A stretch of 64,000 nt of DNA from Phylloscopus collybita (lineage: Eukaryota; Chordata; Aves; Passeriformes; Phylloscopidae): positions 11,642,501 through 11,706,500 of the forward strand of contig JAJNNQ010000019.1 in NCBI GenBank assembly GCA_027886175.1. The letters run 5' to 3'. Positions 36,574-49,479 of the stretch are shown in pieces. The first letter of the stretch is position 1, and each line of letters opens with the position of its first letter. The position numbers and the translations under genes were made by a program. The notes under the pieces are model-generated. The model was given only the letters and a program-made list of their open reading frames with translations, did not search any database and was not told where the DNA came from.

Positions 36574-38879
36574 GTGGGAAGATGATACATCGTGTGTACA
36601 TGTCTCTGTGTTCCACAGTATTAAGTGTAATGTCTGTTTATAAATGCAGCTAATGAAATTGGGGACCGTGTGGCCTCCAACCATTTAAAATAATGGCATG
36701 AGCAATCTCACTCCATTATGTTTGAGTGGAGGCAGTTCATGCTGAAGTGCTGCTTCCCTCAGGAGCCAGGGAGCCCTGATTGAATCTTACTTGCAGAATG
36801 GCCAGTGAAGAGGAGTTTGTTGCAGGGCAGATGACAGCTCTGACTCAACAGGAACTGCAGTGCTCAGGGGAAGGGCTGCCTCCAGCCTGTTAATGCATTT
36901 TTCTTTCACGGCTGTCTTGCAAGCTGTGCAGCAAAGGCATGTGGCCTGTGTTCATGTTTCCCAGAGGCAGAGGTGCAGTGGTGCCAAGAGGGTTGTGCTG
37001 GGTGATGCTGCTCTGTTCTGCTCTTGGCTGCAATGGCTTTGGGCTTTCTCCTGCCAGCCCTGTGGTCCAGAGCAAACAGTTCCTTTAAGATGGTGGTTCT
37101 CCAGCATTAAAAACTCAGTCCTGTCTTCTGGCATACTTTTAGCAGAAGACTACTGTAAATTGGTGGGAATTTTCTTGACTGCCACAAGGTCCTTCTAACA
37201 AGGAGGATGACCAGACCATTAAGCAAGTAACTCTCCTTTTTTATCCTGTTGTAATGTGTTTCAAAACACAGAAGTTGTTGGGATATGCTTAACAAATGAG
37301 TTTTGACACAGGTTGATGAGCTGATGTGTGCTCTGCTACAATCTGTCTGTCTGGAGCGGTGCCCATGGCTGGCGGGGTGTTGTTTCTGTGAGGAGACAGA
37401 CAGACCATCCCCTCGTGGCCACTTGGCAAGGAGAATGTTCTTTCTCACCACCACTGGTGAATAGTGTGGGGGTGAGAAGCCTGAAAATACATGATGCTCC
37501 TGCCTTTGGCTCAAGATTCACTGTGGATCCTAAGCCTGCTTTCTGTTCCTGCAGGAAAAGCTCTTTGGGGACTATTTCAGCACTCCGGGGGAGTTGCTGT
37601 GCACCAACCACCAGCATGAAACATTCCTGGTTTTGCAGAGGAAAAATAAAATTGCTCCAGACAAAGGCCTGTAATATTTGAATGTAAATACATCTGACAG
37701 AAGTTGCAGCTGCATGCATATCAGGACAGGGCAGTACTTGACTATAACCACGAGGACTGAAGTGAGCTCACAATTCAGTAGAACGCTACAGAAATGGGCT
37801 TGCAGGGTACTGGCCTGTATCGAGAGGAAACAGGGCTTCTGCAAGACAAATAACAATTCCCAAATGCTTATCTAGCACAAGCACATTGAGCAAAATAAAG
37901 TTGACTCTTTCAAGTGAACATTTCACGCTGATGAGAGAACCTGGTGACGTCTTCAGTGGTGGAAAATAACTGGAAAAAGGGAAATTTGAGAGGGAGAGAG
38001 GAGTAGAGCTGGAGATGCAAATCTAGAAGATAGATCAGCTGCAGCTTCTTCCAGGCTCTCTTCACCCCTCTTCCATCCCTGTGGGATTGTGGGCAAGGGC
38101 TGATGTGATGTAGTCAGCAGCTGAATGGAGCAGCAAGGCGCATGTGTTGGACCTCCATCCCCTTGGACACAATGGATCACTCTGCTCTGTCTTGTCACCG
38201 TGGCTGCTAACTTTGTGTTTTCTGTAGTGACAGCGTGCCAGGCAGCCTCAGTCTTCAGAGAAACTCTGGCTATTATTTTCTTTATCTCTAGAAATAACCC
38301 TCTGCACATCCAGGATCAATCTGAGACTGCCTTTTATGTGCGGCTTTTCCCAGCCTTCCCACAGTTTTACAGGCATATAATAATTTTACCAAAGGAAACG
38401 TTGCAAATCCAAGGAATTCAGAGTTAAGCTTAAGTACATCATAAACCTCAATGAGAGGGTTATTTTGCTGTACTGTTCCATCATATTGGGGAATTAATTT
38501 ATCAGAAGTGCAAGAGGAGGCTGGTGCTTCTCTCTCCCACGTAGCTTAGAAATGTATGGGTGAATGTAATGGTACTTCTCAATTTCCTGGAACTGGAGCG
38601 TGATGGGATTTTTTGAGAATACTGAAGGACTCCCACTTCTTTGTGTTTTATTGAAAATGGCGTTTGAACAATGTCCCACAAAGGTGGTTTGCAGAGCCTT
38701 GTGTTTCACTGCCAAGCACAAAGCTTTCAGCCTTGAGATTCCCTTTGCAAGTTTGTGAAGGGAGAAGGAACACCTGGAAAAACTTGTGATGTTCTGAATG
38801 TAGGGGATGTAGTTTATTGTATTCAGTTAGCCTGGCACAGTCACTGAGGTAAAATCATGATGGCACATGTCATGTGTGT

Positions 38880-39060
38880 GGACAATATTACATTTGAATG
38901 CCACTTGAAAAATGTGATATTCTAGTGCATAATTGCAAATTAGCTCATGCTTTTATAATTAGCTTTGCCTGGATAAAATGTAATAAAATACAATATTTGT
39001 CCTTGTGTGAGACAGTTGATTAATTTAATTACAGCTGTGATGAAGAGCTCATTTTGCTTT
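38880..39060. other. Candidate conserved non-coding element
   Basis: Dense homeodomain and POU-type motifs: GCATAATTGCAAATTAGC, TATAATTAGC, GATTAATTTAATTACAG, in AT-rich sequence without simple-repeat structure. Enhancer-like composition only; no alignment evidence. Confidence 0.25.
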
Positions 39061-42000
39061 TAAGTTTCTTTCCAGTTTAGTTTCTTTTGCCTTTGAAGAT
39101 GCGATTGCTGCTGATTTGGGGGATCACTTGGAATTCCTGTCTTGTGAGAGGCAGGGCAGAACACTGAGTAGCACAAAGTCTCTTGAATCTGATTCACCCT
39201 CTCAGATCATTTTAGGATTTGGATTTTACTCGTGTTAATGACAAGAATTATGCATAAAATACATTTCTGAACTGGTTCTAAGTTTGGTGTGGCTTGAATC
39301 TGAGCTTTGGGTTCAAACCTGCTCAAACTATTAAGTTTTGAGTTACTAATAACTTTATTTACTAATAATTTTTAAAGAGATGGAAATATAATCCCATATC
39401 CATATAATCTGCTACTGTCAGTTTGAATATTTGTAATATTTTGAACACCATGACTGCAAATGAACTTGGGAGTTGGGACTGAAAAATTCAGTGTTTCTCT
39501 CTTTCTTCTCTTATCTGGGCAGGTAATCCCCCACTAACCCCATGAATTTAAATATTAAGCCTAGATCAGATCCCAAGGCTTTCATCTGTTCTGTTTGTGT
39601 AAAGGCTTCATTTTGATCTGATGGAAAGGTCATAACTCAGGGCAGCAGTTTCCCATCAGTGTCTTTCGGGTGGACTCACCTTTCACTCTGTCGTGTTTTG
39701 TGGTTTCCTCCCATTTCACACTGCTTGCTTTCCGATCTTCCCTCTGTCCTTCCTTTGCAACCATCTACTTTATTTTAATCTGCTTGACAGGACCCTCTTA
39801 TCTGTTCTTGCCAAGCTCCATTTAACCAAGTCTGCCTTGAGCAGATTTGTCTTTCTGCCTTCCCATTTCTCCGCAGGGCGCACTGAGAGTGGGCCCCGAG
39901 CTCCCATCAAAAAGTTATTTTTTGATAATTTTAGGGTCTTGCATTCAGGGTTTCTGTTCTCCTGGGAATAAGAAACCTGGATGTGGCCATGGGTTGGAGG
40001 ATCTGTTGTTTCTGTCTTCTGCTCTTCCTACAAACCCAGTCCTGGCCTCTGCCAGTATGAGACCTCCTCTGCTGTTGCAAAAAAACCCCAAAAACCCAAA
40101 CACTCACAAAAAAACTTTGCCTTGTGCCTCCTGCTGAATTCGCCCCATTTGTTTCAAAGACCAGGCTGGCCGCTGGCTCTGTTTGAGTAGTAGAAAATGA
40201 TTTTGTAGCAGTGAATTATTGCAGGGCTGGTGGCCAGCAGCCTCTGTCTGAAGCCTCTTTTTTGGAGCATGTGAAGATTTATGGGCAGCTCCAGCAAGTG
40301 CTGAGCATGCTGTTGTGTGTTGGGCCAGCTCGCTGTGCTGCACATGGAAGCATCGGAGCTTAAGATCTTCTTTAGTAACTGAAATACATTCCTTGGGGAG
40401 CCTGAAGTAGTCAAAATGTTGAGTTGCTTTTTGTTTGTTGGTTGGTTTGGGTTTTTTTTTTTTAGAAACCATATACTGGAAAGGATACATGAAATTGAGA
40501 GCATTCATGTTTTCTTTATCTCTTTTTTTTTTTTTTAATTCAAAATTAGAGGCTGTTTAATTTTCTTTTTGCCCTTGTGGCTGAATCTTTCATGGCAAAG
40601 AATTGCACTTTCTCTCCTAATTCTCCACATATACCTTTGAGTGATAATTTCCATCCTTTCTTGATAAATAAAGAATTTTCATTTCAGGACACATTTGAAT
40701 GCTATTTTAAAATAAAATTGATGTTCCATTTGTATGTAATTAAATTGTGTGGTCAGAAGGAAATTGTATTGGAATAACAAACCTGGTCTTTTTTCCTCTT
40801 TTTGTGTATGTGCTTAAAAAACAAAACAAATTACAACCACTAGCAAAATATTGATGGAAAGGAAGCTGTAGTGTCTGATGCAGCAAGGGACAAAGACTTA
40901 TTTTTTATTCTGTCTAAAGAGAGAGGTCACTGAGACTCTGGCACTGAAGTTGCCTTGTGTGATACAGATTTTGAAATTGCACTGTGATTCCTCACTTCTT
41001 AATAAGCAGAGAAGTGCATGAGAACTTTCACAAATTAGCATCACTATCCAGTGACCTCTGTGGGGGTGAAAAGGGAAGAAAACCCCATGAGAATTCGATG
41101 ATTGATTGGTTAAAACATCGCATAATTTAAAAAAGTCTCTGGAGTTCTCTTTAAAGCATGTCTCAACTGGTGTCATCCACACTTGTTTTATTTATTATGT
41201 TTAATACCATTATAATCCATTTAAAGGTGTATAATGGGCTGCTCTTCAGTTACAGTTGTATTCTAATGGCTGTTTTCTGTATCAATATAAGTATTAGCTA
41301 TGAGAGAGCAAGCATGCTTTAAATTTCTCTTCATTCCAAAGTCTGTAATTAGCTGAAGTTTATCCTTTGTTAAGGGGAAAATACAGCATTTGGGCTTTTG
41401 CTTCCCTTCCTCCTGGCCCAGCATTTGACTAGAGCAGTGGTCCAGCAGCAGTGGGGTGTTTTGCATGTGTCATATTTTGCATTTTCAGAGCTGTCTAGCA
41501 ACAATGTCAAACTTTTGCCTCGGTGTGACCAGATAATGGGCAGGTGCACTATAGTAAAACATCTGCTTGCATCTATCATGAATGTGAGCTTTCTGTTTCT
41601 TCAGTTTCCCCTCAAGAAAGAAAAAACCAAAACCCAATGGACAACAAAAAAGATCTTTTTGTGCATGTTTTAACACAGCAAACTTGCTGAGGTGTGTTGG
41701 GTCAGTCCACAAGCTTGTTTGTTCCCATGCAGTGCAGTGACTGCCCTGATTTTGGGTGGCTAAAGATACCTGCCTGTTCTGAGTTTCCTTGCATCTTCTT
41801 TTCCTGCACCCTGAAAAAATGGAGACTTAAAATCATTTCACCTGCACAACTTGTAAATTACGTTAGGATTGGTCTCTGAGCTAACATTGGATCTTGTTAG
41901 GTGTTTGATTTGAAGACATTTTATGTGTGAAAATGTGCCAAAAAGTCTTGAACTTGAAGAAAAAGATGTGCTTCCTGCAGTTCAAGTAATAACTGAGTAC

Positions 42001-42659
42001 CTTGTGGATGATAGTGGTTCAGTGTAAGGCCCCAGCAGCCTGGCCCTCACCCTGCAGGCTGGGGTTGTGTATTGGCTGTTCTGAACCTGTCACGGTCAGA
42101 AGTTCACTGCAATCGAAGTCCCAAATGCTTAATGAGATACAGGCAAATAAATTTGTCTGGCATTTTAGATCATACTCAAGATGTTGAAAAGCTTCAAGAG
42201 GAATTAAGGGGAAAGGATGGGCTAATCCTGCTGAGGACAGAGTGATTGGTGAGGGGATGCAGCTGCATCCCAGTGGGGTGGGTACCAGTGCTTCCCTCGC
42301 CCTGTCTGGCATTGCTGGCTTGGACCAAATGCCGGGGGAAGTGGCACATCACAGCCATCTGCAAAAATGACACGACTGTGATTCTCTGCCTCCTGGGGAT
42401 GTGTGAGAGTAAATCTGATGATGATGAGGTGCTTATGGGTACAGCAGTAACAGGGCCAAATGAGGCTCTTCAGACAGGGAGGTGGGAAGGGGCTGGGAGC
42501 AGAGCCTGCAAAGAGACTTTTCGGGTTTTTTTTAAGCAGCTGAAATTTGCATGCGGGAAGTCTGTACCCACACAACGAGATTAAAAGTGCTGCCTATCTC
42601 ATCTGACAAAATTGTTCCTGTTCCTTCAGCACTGCCCTGTGTCTGTGTCTCAGGGGAAG

Positions 42660-42870
42660 ATCAAGCAGTGAATTTTGCCGCCTGCCTCGTGCCGGTTCCT
42701 CCAGCCGCCACCTCGGCCCTGCAGAGGAGCCAATCTTTCTCTGTGAGAAATCTGAGTGTTAATAATTTCTGGCAAGTGTTGTGCTGAAGCAGACAATTCT
42801 CTAACACCAGCCAGGCGTGTTGAGGAGTTACACTGGACAGGGCAAGGAAAACACTTCATTCATGTTTGAA
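42660..42870. other. Candidate conserved non-coding element, CpG-retaining
   Basis: About six CpGs fall close together (TTGCCGCCTG, CTCGTGCCGG, AGCCGCC, CTCGGCC, CAGGCGTG), followed by a TGTTAATAATTTC stretch. The overlapping open frames on both strands have no domains. The compact CpG-bearing core next to an AT-rich motif suggests a regulatory element, inferred from composition only. Confidence 0.25.
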
Positions 42871-43120
42871 TTCCTCGCCTCTCTGCAGCCTCCCAGGGCA
42901 GCCGTGTGAGCCAGGGCAGATCCATTTCACACTGATGCTTTCCTTTGGAAATGCCTCGGGTGGTGATCTAGTGGTGGCTGCTGTTTTCTGTGAGAATACC
43001 CCCTGGCTTAAGATTCAATATTTCTTTTAAAATTTTCTTGACTTTTTTAAGGTGAATGAAAGTGGTAAGGATATCCAGATTTGCTAAATGTAAGCCTGGT
43101 TAGTTATTTTAATGTTAGGG

Positions 43121-43162
43121 GTTTTTTTTGTTTGTTTGGTTTTTGTTTGTTTGTTTGTTTTT
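43121..43162. repeat. GTTT simple repeat
   Basis: Imperfect GTTT units preceded by a T8 run, about 42 bases, similar in type to the repeat near 25.9 kb. Confidence 0.9.
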
Positions 43163-43512
43163 AATTAGACCTTCTCTTCCCCCCTGCCCTCAATATTTCT
43201 ACCTTTTTTTTTCCAGTGTTTTTTAAGCTGTTTTGCAAATGGATGTTAAAAATTGAATTGACTGGAAAAAATGATTTATGATAAAGGAAAAGTTTAGATG
43301 GTGTTTCCAGTACCGTTTTATTTAAAAATCATTTGGGAAAGAACAGCAAGGTGGGCTAAATATTCCAGCATTTCCTTGTGATATTTTTTCAGTTTAGAAA
43401 GAAAGGGTGGGTTTATAACTCTCACTTGGAGTTGCTGGTGCTTGCCTGATGTCCATGGGGATTTCTGGAGTGTGGTTGTCCATGCTACATAAGGATCTCC
43501 CCTCCCTGACAG

Positions 43513-43670
43513 GCAGGAGCTGTGTGAGAAATTGGGATCTGTGCCATGAGAATATCATTAACTACGCTGCTGGCATCTGGGAAGACCTTTCTGTGTTCTT
43601 TGGGGACGACATCCTCGAGCTCTACCCTATTGATTCACCTCTCAAGCTGGAGCTGCTGCGGGGTCAGCAG
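43513..43670 (+). CDS. Candidate internal coding exon, protein not recognised
   Basis: A 158-base segment sits between a good acceptor (CTCCCCTCCCTGACAG ending at 43,512) and a CAG/GTGTGTG donor after 43,670. Only one of its three frames is open: two leading bases, then 52 codons, so the flanking introns would be phase 1 and phase 0. Third codon positions are G or C in 33 of 52 codons (about 63%), well above the AT-leaning surroundings, and the middle reads like globular protein (YAAGIWEDLSVFFGDDILEL, then YPIDSPLKLELL). Four CpGs are retained. The frame continues past the donor to a stop at 43,769, as an intron-side extension would. No family was recognised, no promoter or start is evident, and partner exons were not found. 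A conserved non-coding RNA exon or chance remain possible. Confidence 0.3.
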
Positions 43671-46559
43671 GTGTGTGTGGGCTCAGGGATAACGAGCTGC
43701 TGGATCCCACTTAATCCACAGGAGCTGACTCTGGGTAAATATGAGGTAGCTCAAGGCTGCTTGACTTAGGTTTAGGAAAATATTTGTAATCACAAATATC
43801 TTTTTAATATCAACATTTTCTAGGCCAAAGAGCTTCAAGGGTTTGTGGAACTGTTTTAGATCTCCATTTCATCATGTTAAATAGGATATAAACACCAAAT
43901 TAAGTGTCTTTTAATCTTTATGTTCCCAGTGCAAGGGATGTTTAAAGATTGTTGAAAGCAGTAGAATGTTTTTAAAATATAACATATTCCATGCAAGAAG
44001 AGATCAACACAGTGCTGTTTAATGCTGTGTAAATATTTGTATATAAATAGAATAATCCCTTTTTAAACAAATAGCTCTGAGGAGAGTAGATTTCCTTTGT
44101 GCAGTTTAGCAGTGCATTCATATTGTAATTTTATTTGCCCGAATTGTACTGGGGACAATGGCAGAGGAAGCTGCCAGCACTGCTCACTGCATGAAAACAG
44201 CAGTTCAAACAATCACAGGTATTTTGCCAGTGACACTTTCCCTGTCTTCTCTTTCTCTTTTTAATGGATTCCTGATTGAAATTATTGTGCAGTTTTCAGA
44301 AGGACATTTTGTGGCAGTTCATGCTTCTCTAAGAGGCTTCTAATGAAGTTAGAAAAGCTGTAAAGTGAGATCAAATTTCAGTAAGCAAAAGAATATTGTT
44401 TCCCAGCTAAACTAACTTTTTAACATAATGAGATGTCTAGATGCACTGCACTCTAAAATGGATGCCCTTTAGATATCTAGAATGAAATAGCATTTGTGTT
44501 TAATGATACTTTATTTTTATTTCCCTCTTTTTATTTAGAACTAATGGAAGTGACACATTACTGTAATACTTCCAGGTTGCTGCATTATTCTTACAAGGTG
44601 GAAGGGTGCTTCGTATTTCCCCTGGCAGTCCTGAAAAACCATTGTTCATGACTTAAATTCAAAGTAATTTTTCCTAAACACCTGTAGGAGTAAATCTGTG
44701 CAGCAGAGGCACTTTCAGAGATCAGGACTCAGCTTTCTGCACAAAGTTCCCCCATGCTCAAGCAGAATAATAGAAGTGATTAATGTCTGAGCTGAGTTGT
44801 TTGGGTTTTTTAATTCTTCTCCTACCTGTAATTTCCTCTTGCTTTCACCTTGTGCCATACAAGGTGGTAGTGAAACAGCTGTCCTAGGATCTAGTATGAG
44901 ATATTTTCTCAGCGTATGGTGGGAGTTTTAACTTGGAGTGTGCCTTGAATACCAACACCTTTAGCTGCTGCTGTGGAATAGAGGTGTTGGGATGACTGGA
45001 GGGAGACCCAGTGGGGCATACCCCAAAGGCAGAATCCACTTCCTGGGATGCTGCTTCTCCTTCAAACCAAGATGATTCCTTAAATCCATTCATTTATTTT
45101 TGTTGGTATTAAAGAGTAACAGTTAGCACTGAAAACCAGGTCTGCAACATGAGCTTTGAAACAGTTCACATCCTGAAAATAAAGTGTGAGCTGGAGCTGG
45201 TAGATCAAAGCCCAGCAGTGAGTGCTGGTGAGGGACAGAGCTGGCAGGACACACACAGGGATTCATCTCCATCAGCCTTAAACGAAGTGAATTACTGTTT
45301 ATTTAGAGAGTCCCAGGGCACTGCCTGTGGTATTTCTTCTCAAATCCTGGTGCCCAGATAACTATACATCTGCTTGATGTATGGAAAGAGTTTACATAAA
45401 TATCCAAACAAAGCAAGTATTTGGAGAACACTTAAATGAGCAAAACAAAGAGCCTCAAGTGGAACATCACTGAAAATTCCGTAAGGAAAGGACAAAAGGT
45501 TGGTGAGGAGCTGAAAGACATGACACTCAAATATTTCAATAATATTCAAGGAACTCATTTTTCTGGCCACCTCTGGGCTCAATTTTAGTTATTTGGAGCC
45601 CACACTCAGTGATTCCCCTGCCTCTGAGGGGCAGGAGCATGTGCTTGGCTGATTCTCCTCACACAGCTTTGAAGGAAGCAAACAGCTCCAGTGCTGCTCC
45701 TCTGGGCTTTGGTGTGAAAGTTGTTTCTTTTCCTTACAAGATTTATGTGCTGCCTTCAGATACACACTGGTGGCTTCTTGCTGAAGTTCCTGCTTCTACA
45801 CTTCCCATTCAGTAGAAATCCACATGGATTTGTTACCTTCAGTGGGGTGATCTAATTAACACGAGCTGAGATCTAGTGCTTAGGGAAATTCTCAACATTT
45901 TAAGCTAATTTGAGTATAACTTTAAAGGCAGTCGTAGATAAAATTTAATTTTCTGCTTTATGAGTGGTTATTTTTGTTCATGTTACTCCCATTTTCTTGT
46001 AATCCACGTGGACATGAGTAAGCACAGCAGAATGAATCCCACAATGTTGAGTGTTTCTGGAAGGGGATGCTCTACGTTGACTAAAAAAATACTGAATTAT
46101 TAAGTAGTTTTCTAAATATGTTGCCTGTCACAATAAAATTAATGGGATGGTAGATGCAGCTGTTACACTGAGGCTAAGACCTGGAATAGAAATTATTTTT
46201 ATGTAGAACGACAGCAAGACTGTATGAAATGCTTCTGTTCAGTAAAACCCTTGCTGAAGTCACCGGAATTGGTGTTCATTTGTATGGGAATGATTTGTTA
46301 TCTTGCACAAGATTTTGCACCAGAAAGAACCTAAATTTTGTCTCAAGCATGATGCTCCAAACAGCTTTCTAATCCCCTTGCCATGGAGTGTTGCTGTTCA
46401 GGGTGCTTCCTGCCCTGGTGTAATTGTATCAAAGCGTGGAGATTTGGTGGTAGGGAACAGCGTCTGTAAATTCTCGTTTGTTTAGTGACAGAATGTTGGA
46501 AGGGCCTGACAGTGCCATGCTAATTGTTGTATGTGTTTAATAAAAGTGGCTGTGTGGTA

Positions 46560-46870
46560 AGTGTCAACTGAACATTAAAATCATAATATTAAATATGGAT
46601 CTCTGCAAGCTGCTAACTGCCTTTGATCAATTTGTATAAACATGATGCATCCCTTAATTGTATTAAATGTAAGTAAATTTAACAATTAATCTTCATTTAA
46701 TTAACACCCCAGTTTTGACAGCCTATCACTTAGTGATTGTTGTAGACTCTTTTAAGCAGTCAAACCAAATGCTCGTGATTTATATAATAATTTGTATACT
46801 TATTAATTTATTTTCACTGCTTTATTTGAGAGGACATGTTTCAGGGAAGCACTTTATAAGGTAAAGGCTG
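46560..46870. other. Candidate conserved non-coding element
   Basis: Strongly AT-rich, non-repetitive, with many homeodomain-type cores (TTAATTGTATTAAATG, AACAATTAATC, TTTAATTAACACC, TATTAATTTATTTTC), a GATTTATATAATAA stretch and a CTCGTGATTTA site. The absence of simple periodicity argues against a microsatellite relic. Conservation is not tested. Confidence 0.25.
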
Positions 46871-47165
46871 GATAAATAATTTGAAATGTGTGTGTAGCTA
46901 AAATACTGCCCTGACCAGCTGATCTGGCTTTGAAGGCACCGTGCTGCATTACAAGTACACAAGAATCTTCAGGTTTTTCTTTGAAACTTGTTATTCACAG
47001 AGACTGTCTGGCAAACAAGCCCATTCCTACTGCTTAGGGAGTAAGTGCAGAGCTACAGAGTTGAAGAAAGCTTTATTAATCCCACCTCTGGTCCTTCAGT
47101 CTCATTGATTTTTGACATGGCTACTGGAAAAGCACTGGCTTTTTCTTAATTCACTGTTCCTTCAG

Positions 47166-47250
47166 CTTCTTTTTTTTTTTTTCTTTTTTTTTTCTTTTTT
47201 TTTTTTCTTTTTTTTTTCTTTTTTCTTTTCTTTTTAATTTTTTGTTGTGA
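47166..47250 (+). repeat. T-rich pyrimidine tract with regular C interruptions
   Basis: About 70 bases of pure pyrimidine, T runs broken by single C at intervals near 10 then shortening to 5, ending in TTTTTAATTTTTTG. Long polypyrimidine tracts can act as strong splice-acceptor context or form triplex DNA. No exon follows directly. Confidence 0.9.
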
Positions 47251-47600
47251 TCAGGTAAGGCTGAAACTCTATGGAAAGAATTTAGTGAATATTAAAGAAA
47301 CAGTAATTTAAATTATAGGAAAAGGCAATAAATCATTGTGCTTGGTACTCATTCTAAACTTCATCTCATTTAGAGACTTTTTTCCATGGTGACAGAATTA
47401 AAATATTAATTTGGTTTTCAATGATTCTCTTTCAGCTGCACTTTACATTTCTGCCTTAGGTTTTTTATAGATTTTGTCACTTTAAAAAATGTACCACTAA
47501 GGGCAGGGGTTTAATTATCTGATTTACTTTTCCATTTAAACTTCCAGAATGATTTTAATCTAAAGATCTTATCTGTTCTGTATTTGATTATTGGATGTAG

Positions 47601-47718
47601 ATCAATCACGTGGAGATACTTGTATCATCTGTCACATACGTTGGAAAATGACATTGAGAAATCAGTGTCTGCTGCTCCTTTGGAGTTACCCCAGTCAGAT
47701 GCAGTACTGCTCAGGAAA
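47601..47718 (+). other. Weak exon-like segment
   Basis: A 118-base segment lies after a TTGGATGTAG acceptor-like site and before AGGAAA/GTAAAC. One frame is open across it and reads WRYLYHLSHTLENDIEKSV and onward, a plausible helical protein segment. Its phases (2 in, 0 out) do not join directly to the candidate at 43.5 kb. The acceptor is weak in pyrimidines and no family is recognised, so it is kept out of the gene list. Confidence 0.12.
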
Positions 47719-49479
47719 GTAAACCCACTCTGGATGCACCACTGCTCTGTGTACATGGGAAAGGAGAGGAAACTGAGGCAAAATTAGCTCTATTAAAGTT
47801 AAAAACAGTTGCACTAAATAAAGTGCCTCTATATCTTAAATCTCCAAAAATAAAAGCATGTTTCAAAGTCGTACCTCATTGTGATGAGACATGGATGATC
47901 TGAGGAAAGGAAGCAGGATTATCCTACTCAAAAGCCCATGGAGTCCCTCAGGAAATACACAGTGTGCATATTTCCTTGTAAACTCTTCAATCCCTGCATT
48001 TCCAGTGGTGCAAAAAAGCAAAATATGAACTCTTTGGTAGGGTTTTGCTGTGATCCCTTTGGGCTTGTGCAGTTACGAGTAACCTCTTGCTGTGTAGAAA
48101 CTGGACATTTCTTCAGCTGATGCCACAGCTTTTAGTCCTCCCCCAAAATTAAATTATTCCTTGAATACTAAGTGTGATGTAAATCTCTAAAGAAGTCTGG
48201 TTCTTCTCTGTGGCAGACAAATGGGATGTCCCCACAAAGGAGATGCTCCTGCAGCATCTGCTGCAGTGATTGCAAAGTGATGGTTTATTAATCCTCTTCA
48301 CATTTTAGGTTGGTTTATGCTGTTTTAATGACCTGCAAGGCTTTTTGCTCCAGCACAGAGGAAAATGGAACATCACCAGTTGCATGTGATGTAACAGTTG
48401 TTGTTGACCTGCATCTGATGTCAGAGGCTGGCAGAGTCTGTGGAGATGGGAAATGAGGAGGGAAGAGGTGAGATACAGGACAGTGACATCATTTTTAGCT
48501 TAATAAAACTCACTGGCTGTAAAGATTTCACCCCCAGGCTTCTCTGTCTTGGAGGATTCTGTGTGCCTGGGGTGCCTGCCCAGGGTCTGAAATACAGACT
48601 TGGCTCCTGTGTCCCTGGTACTAATTCCACACATAATGAGAACTTCTTAATTAGGCCTGTTCCAAAGGAGCACTTACTCTCCACTTATGCAATGAATTTT
48701 CTGTAAGTAAAAGTGTAGTACAATAATTGTGATGCATGATGGGCGTGTTCAGATAACCCTCCTATTATTTTAGGAAGTGCAGGACTTCAAAGAAAACTTA
48801 TCCCAAGGTGTCCCTTAAACTTTTCTTTTGTATTACCCTCTGGATTACTCTCCTATCTTCTTCCTTTGATATGTTAATTCAGTCATTTTTTTCTACCAGG
48901 GCTCATTGCTCCTGCTTTTTTTCTTCTTTTTTAAACTGTAATTTAATTTTGTGGAGAGTTAATGCTTATCAGTCTTGTTTTACTAGTTGAAAAATTCTGG
49001 GACCATTTTTCTTCTCTGAAATGAAAGTCTGTGTACTGTTCTGCCTGACTTTTGTGTTTACTAATCCGTGTTACTATTTTTTAACAGATTTTCCTTTGTC
49101 ACTCTTTGTTCTTTTTGAAACAGCGGCACTAATTTTTTTCTTGGTTTTAGTTTGAGCTGTTTGAATCTCATAATGCCTTAGCATAATTAAGAAACATATA
49201 TCAAAGCTGCTGACTGAAAGGTTTTGTCAGTCTCTCTTCCACACACATACTTGTCAACTTTGGAATTTTAACCAAGATTAGTCAAATTTACCCGCAGTTC
49301 ATGAAAACTTGACTCTGATGGGAAACAAATGCTTGGATTTGAAGCAAACTAAGCCTCAAGCATTGGGAGCTTCTGTTTCTTGGCCAAAAGCTTCACCTGA
49401 CAGTTTTCAGGAAAGCTTGTACAGCATATGAGATCTGACTTGTTTTCCGTCAGCTATACAGCAAATGGTAATGAATTAA

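Larger units (their letters stand above)
35428..43512. other. Unique non-coding sequence, no gene seen
   Basis: Only chance-type open frames (up to about 135 codons) occur. A T11 run joined to (GT)7 at 36,548-36,573, two T12-T14 runs near 40.45 and 40.53 kb and a GTTT repeat at 43.12 kb are the only simple repeats of note. Candidate conserved blocks at 38.9 and 42.7 kb are listed. Confidence 0.5.

Noticed and set aside
39300..39330. GGGTTCAAACC, resembling a tRNA B box
   Set aside because: No matching A box, acceptor stem or anticodon arm could be folded around it.
46484..46515. Short GAATGTTGGAAGGGCC-like resemblance to a CR1 tail
   Set aside because: Only about 20 matching bases, with no continuation of the CR1 block order.
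47740..47790. GAGGAAACTGAGGCAAAA, reminiscent of reversed MIR
   Set aside because: Match under 20 bases with no neighbouring support.
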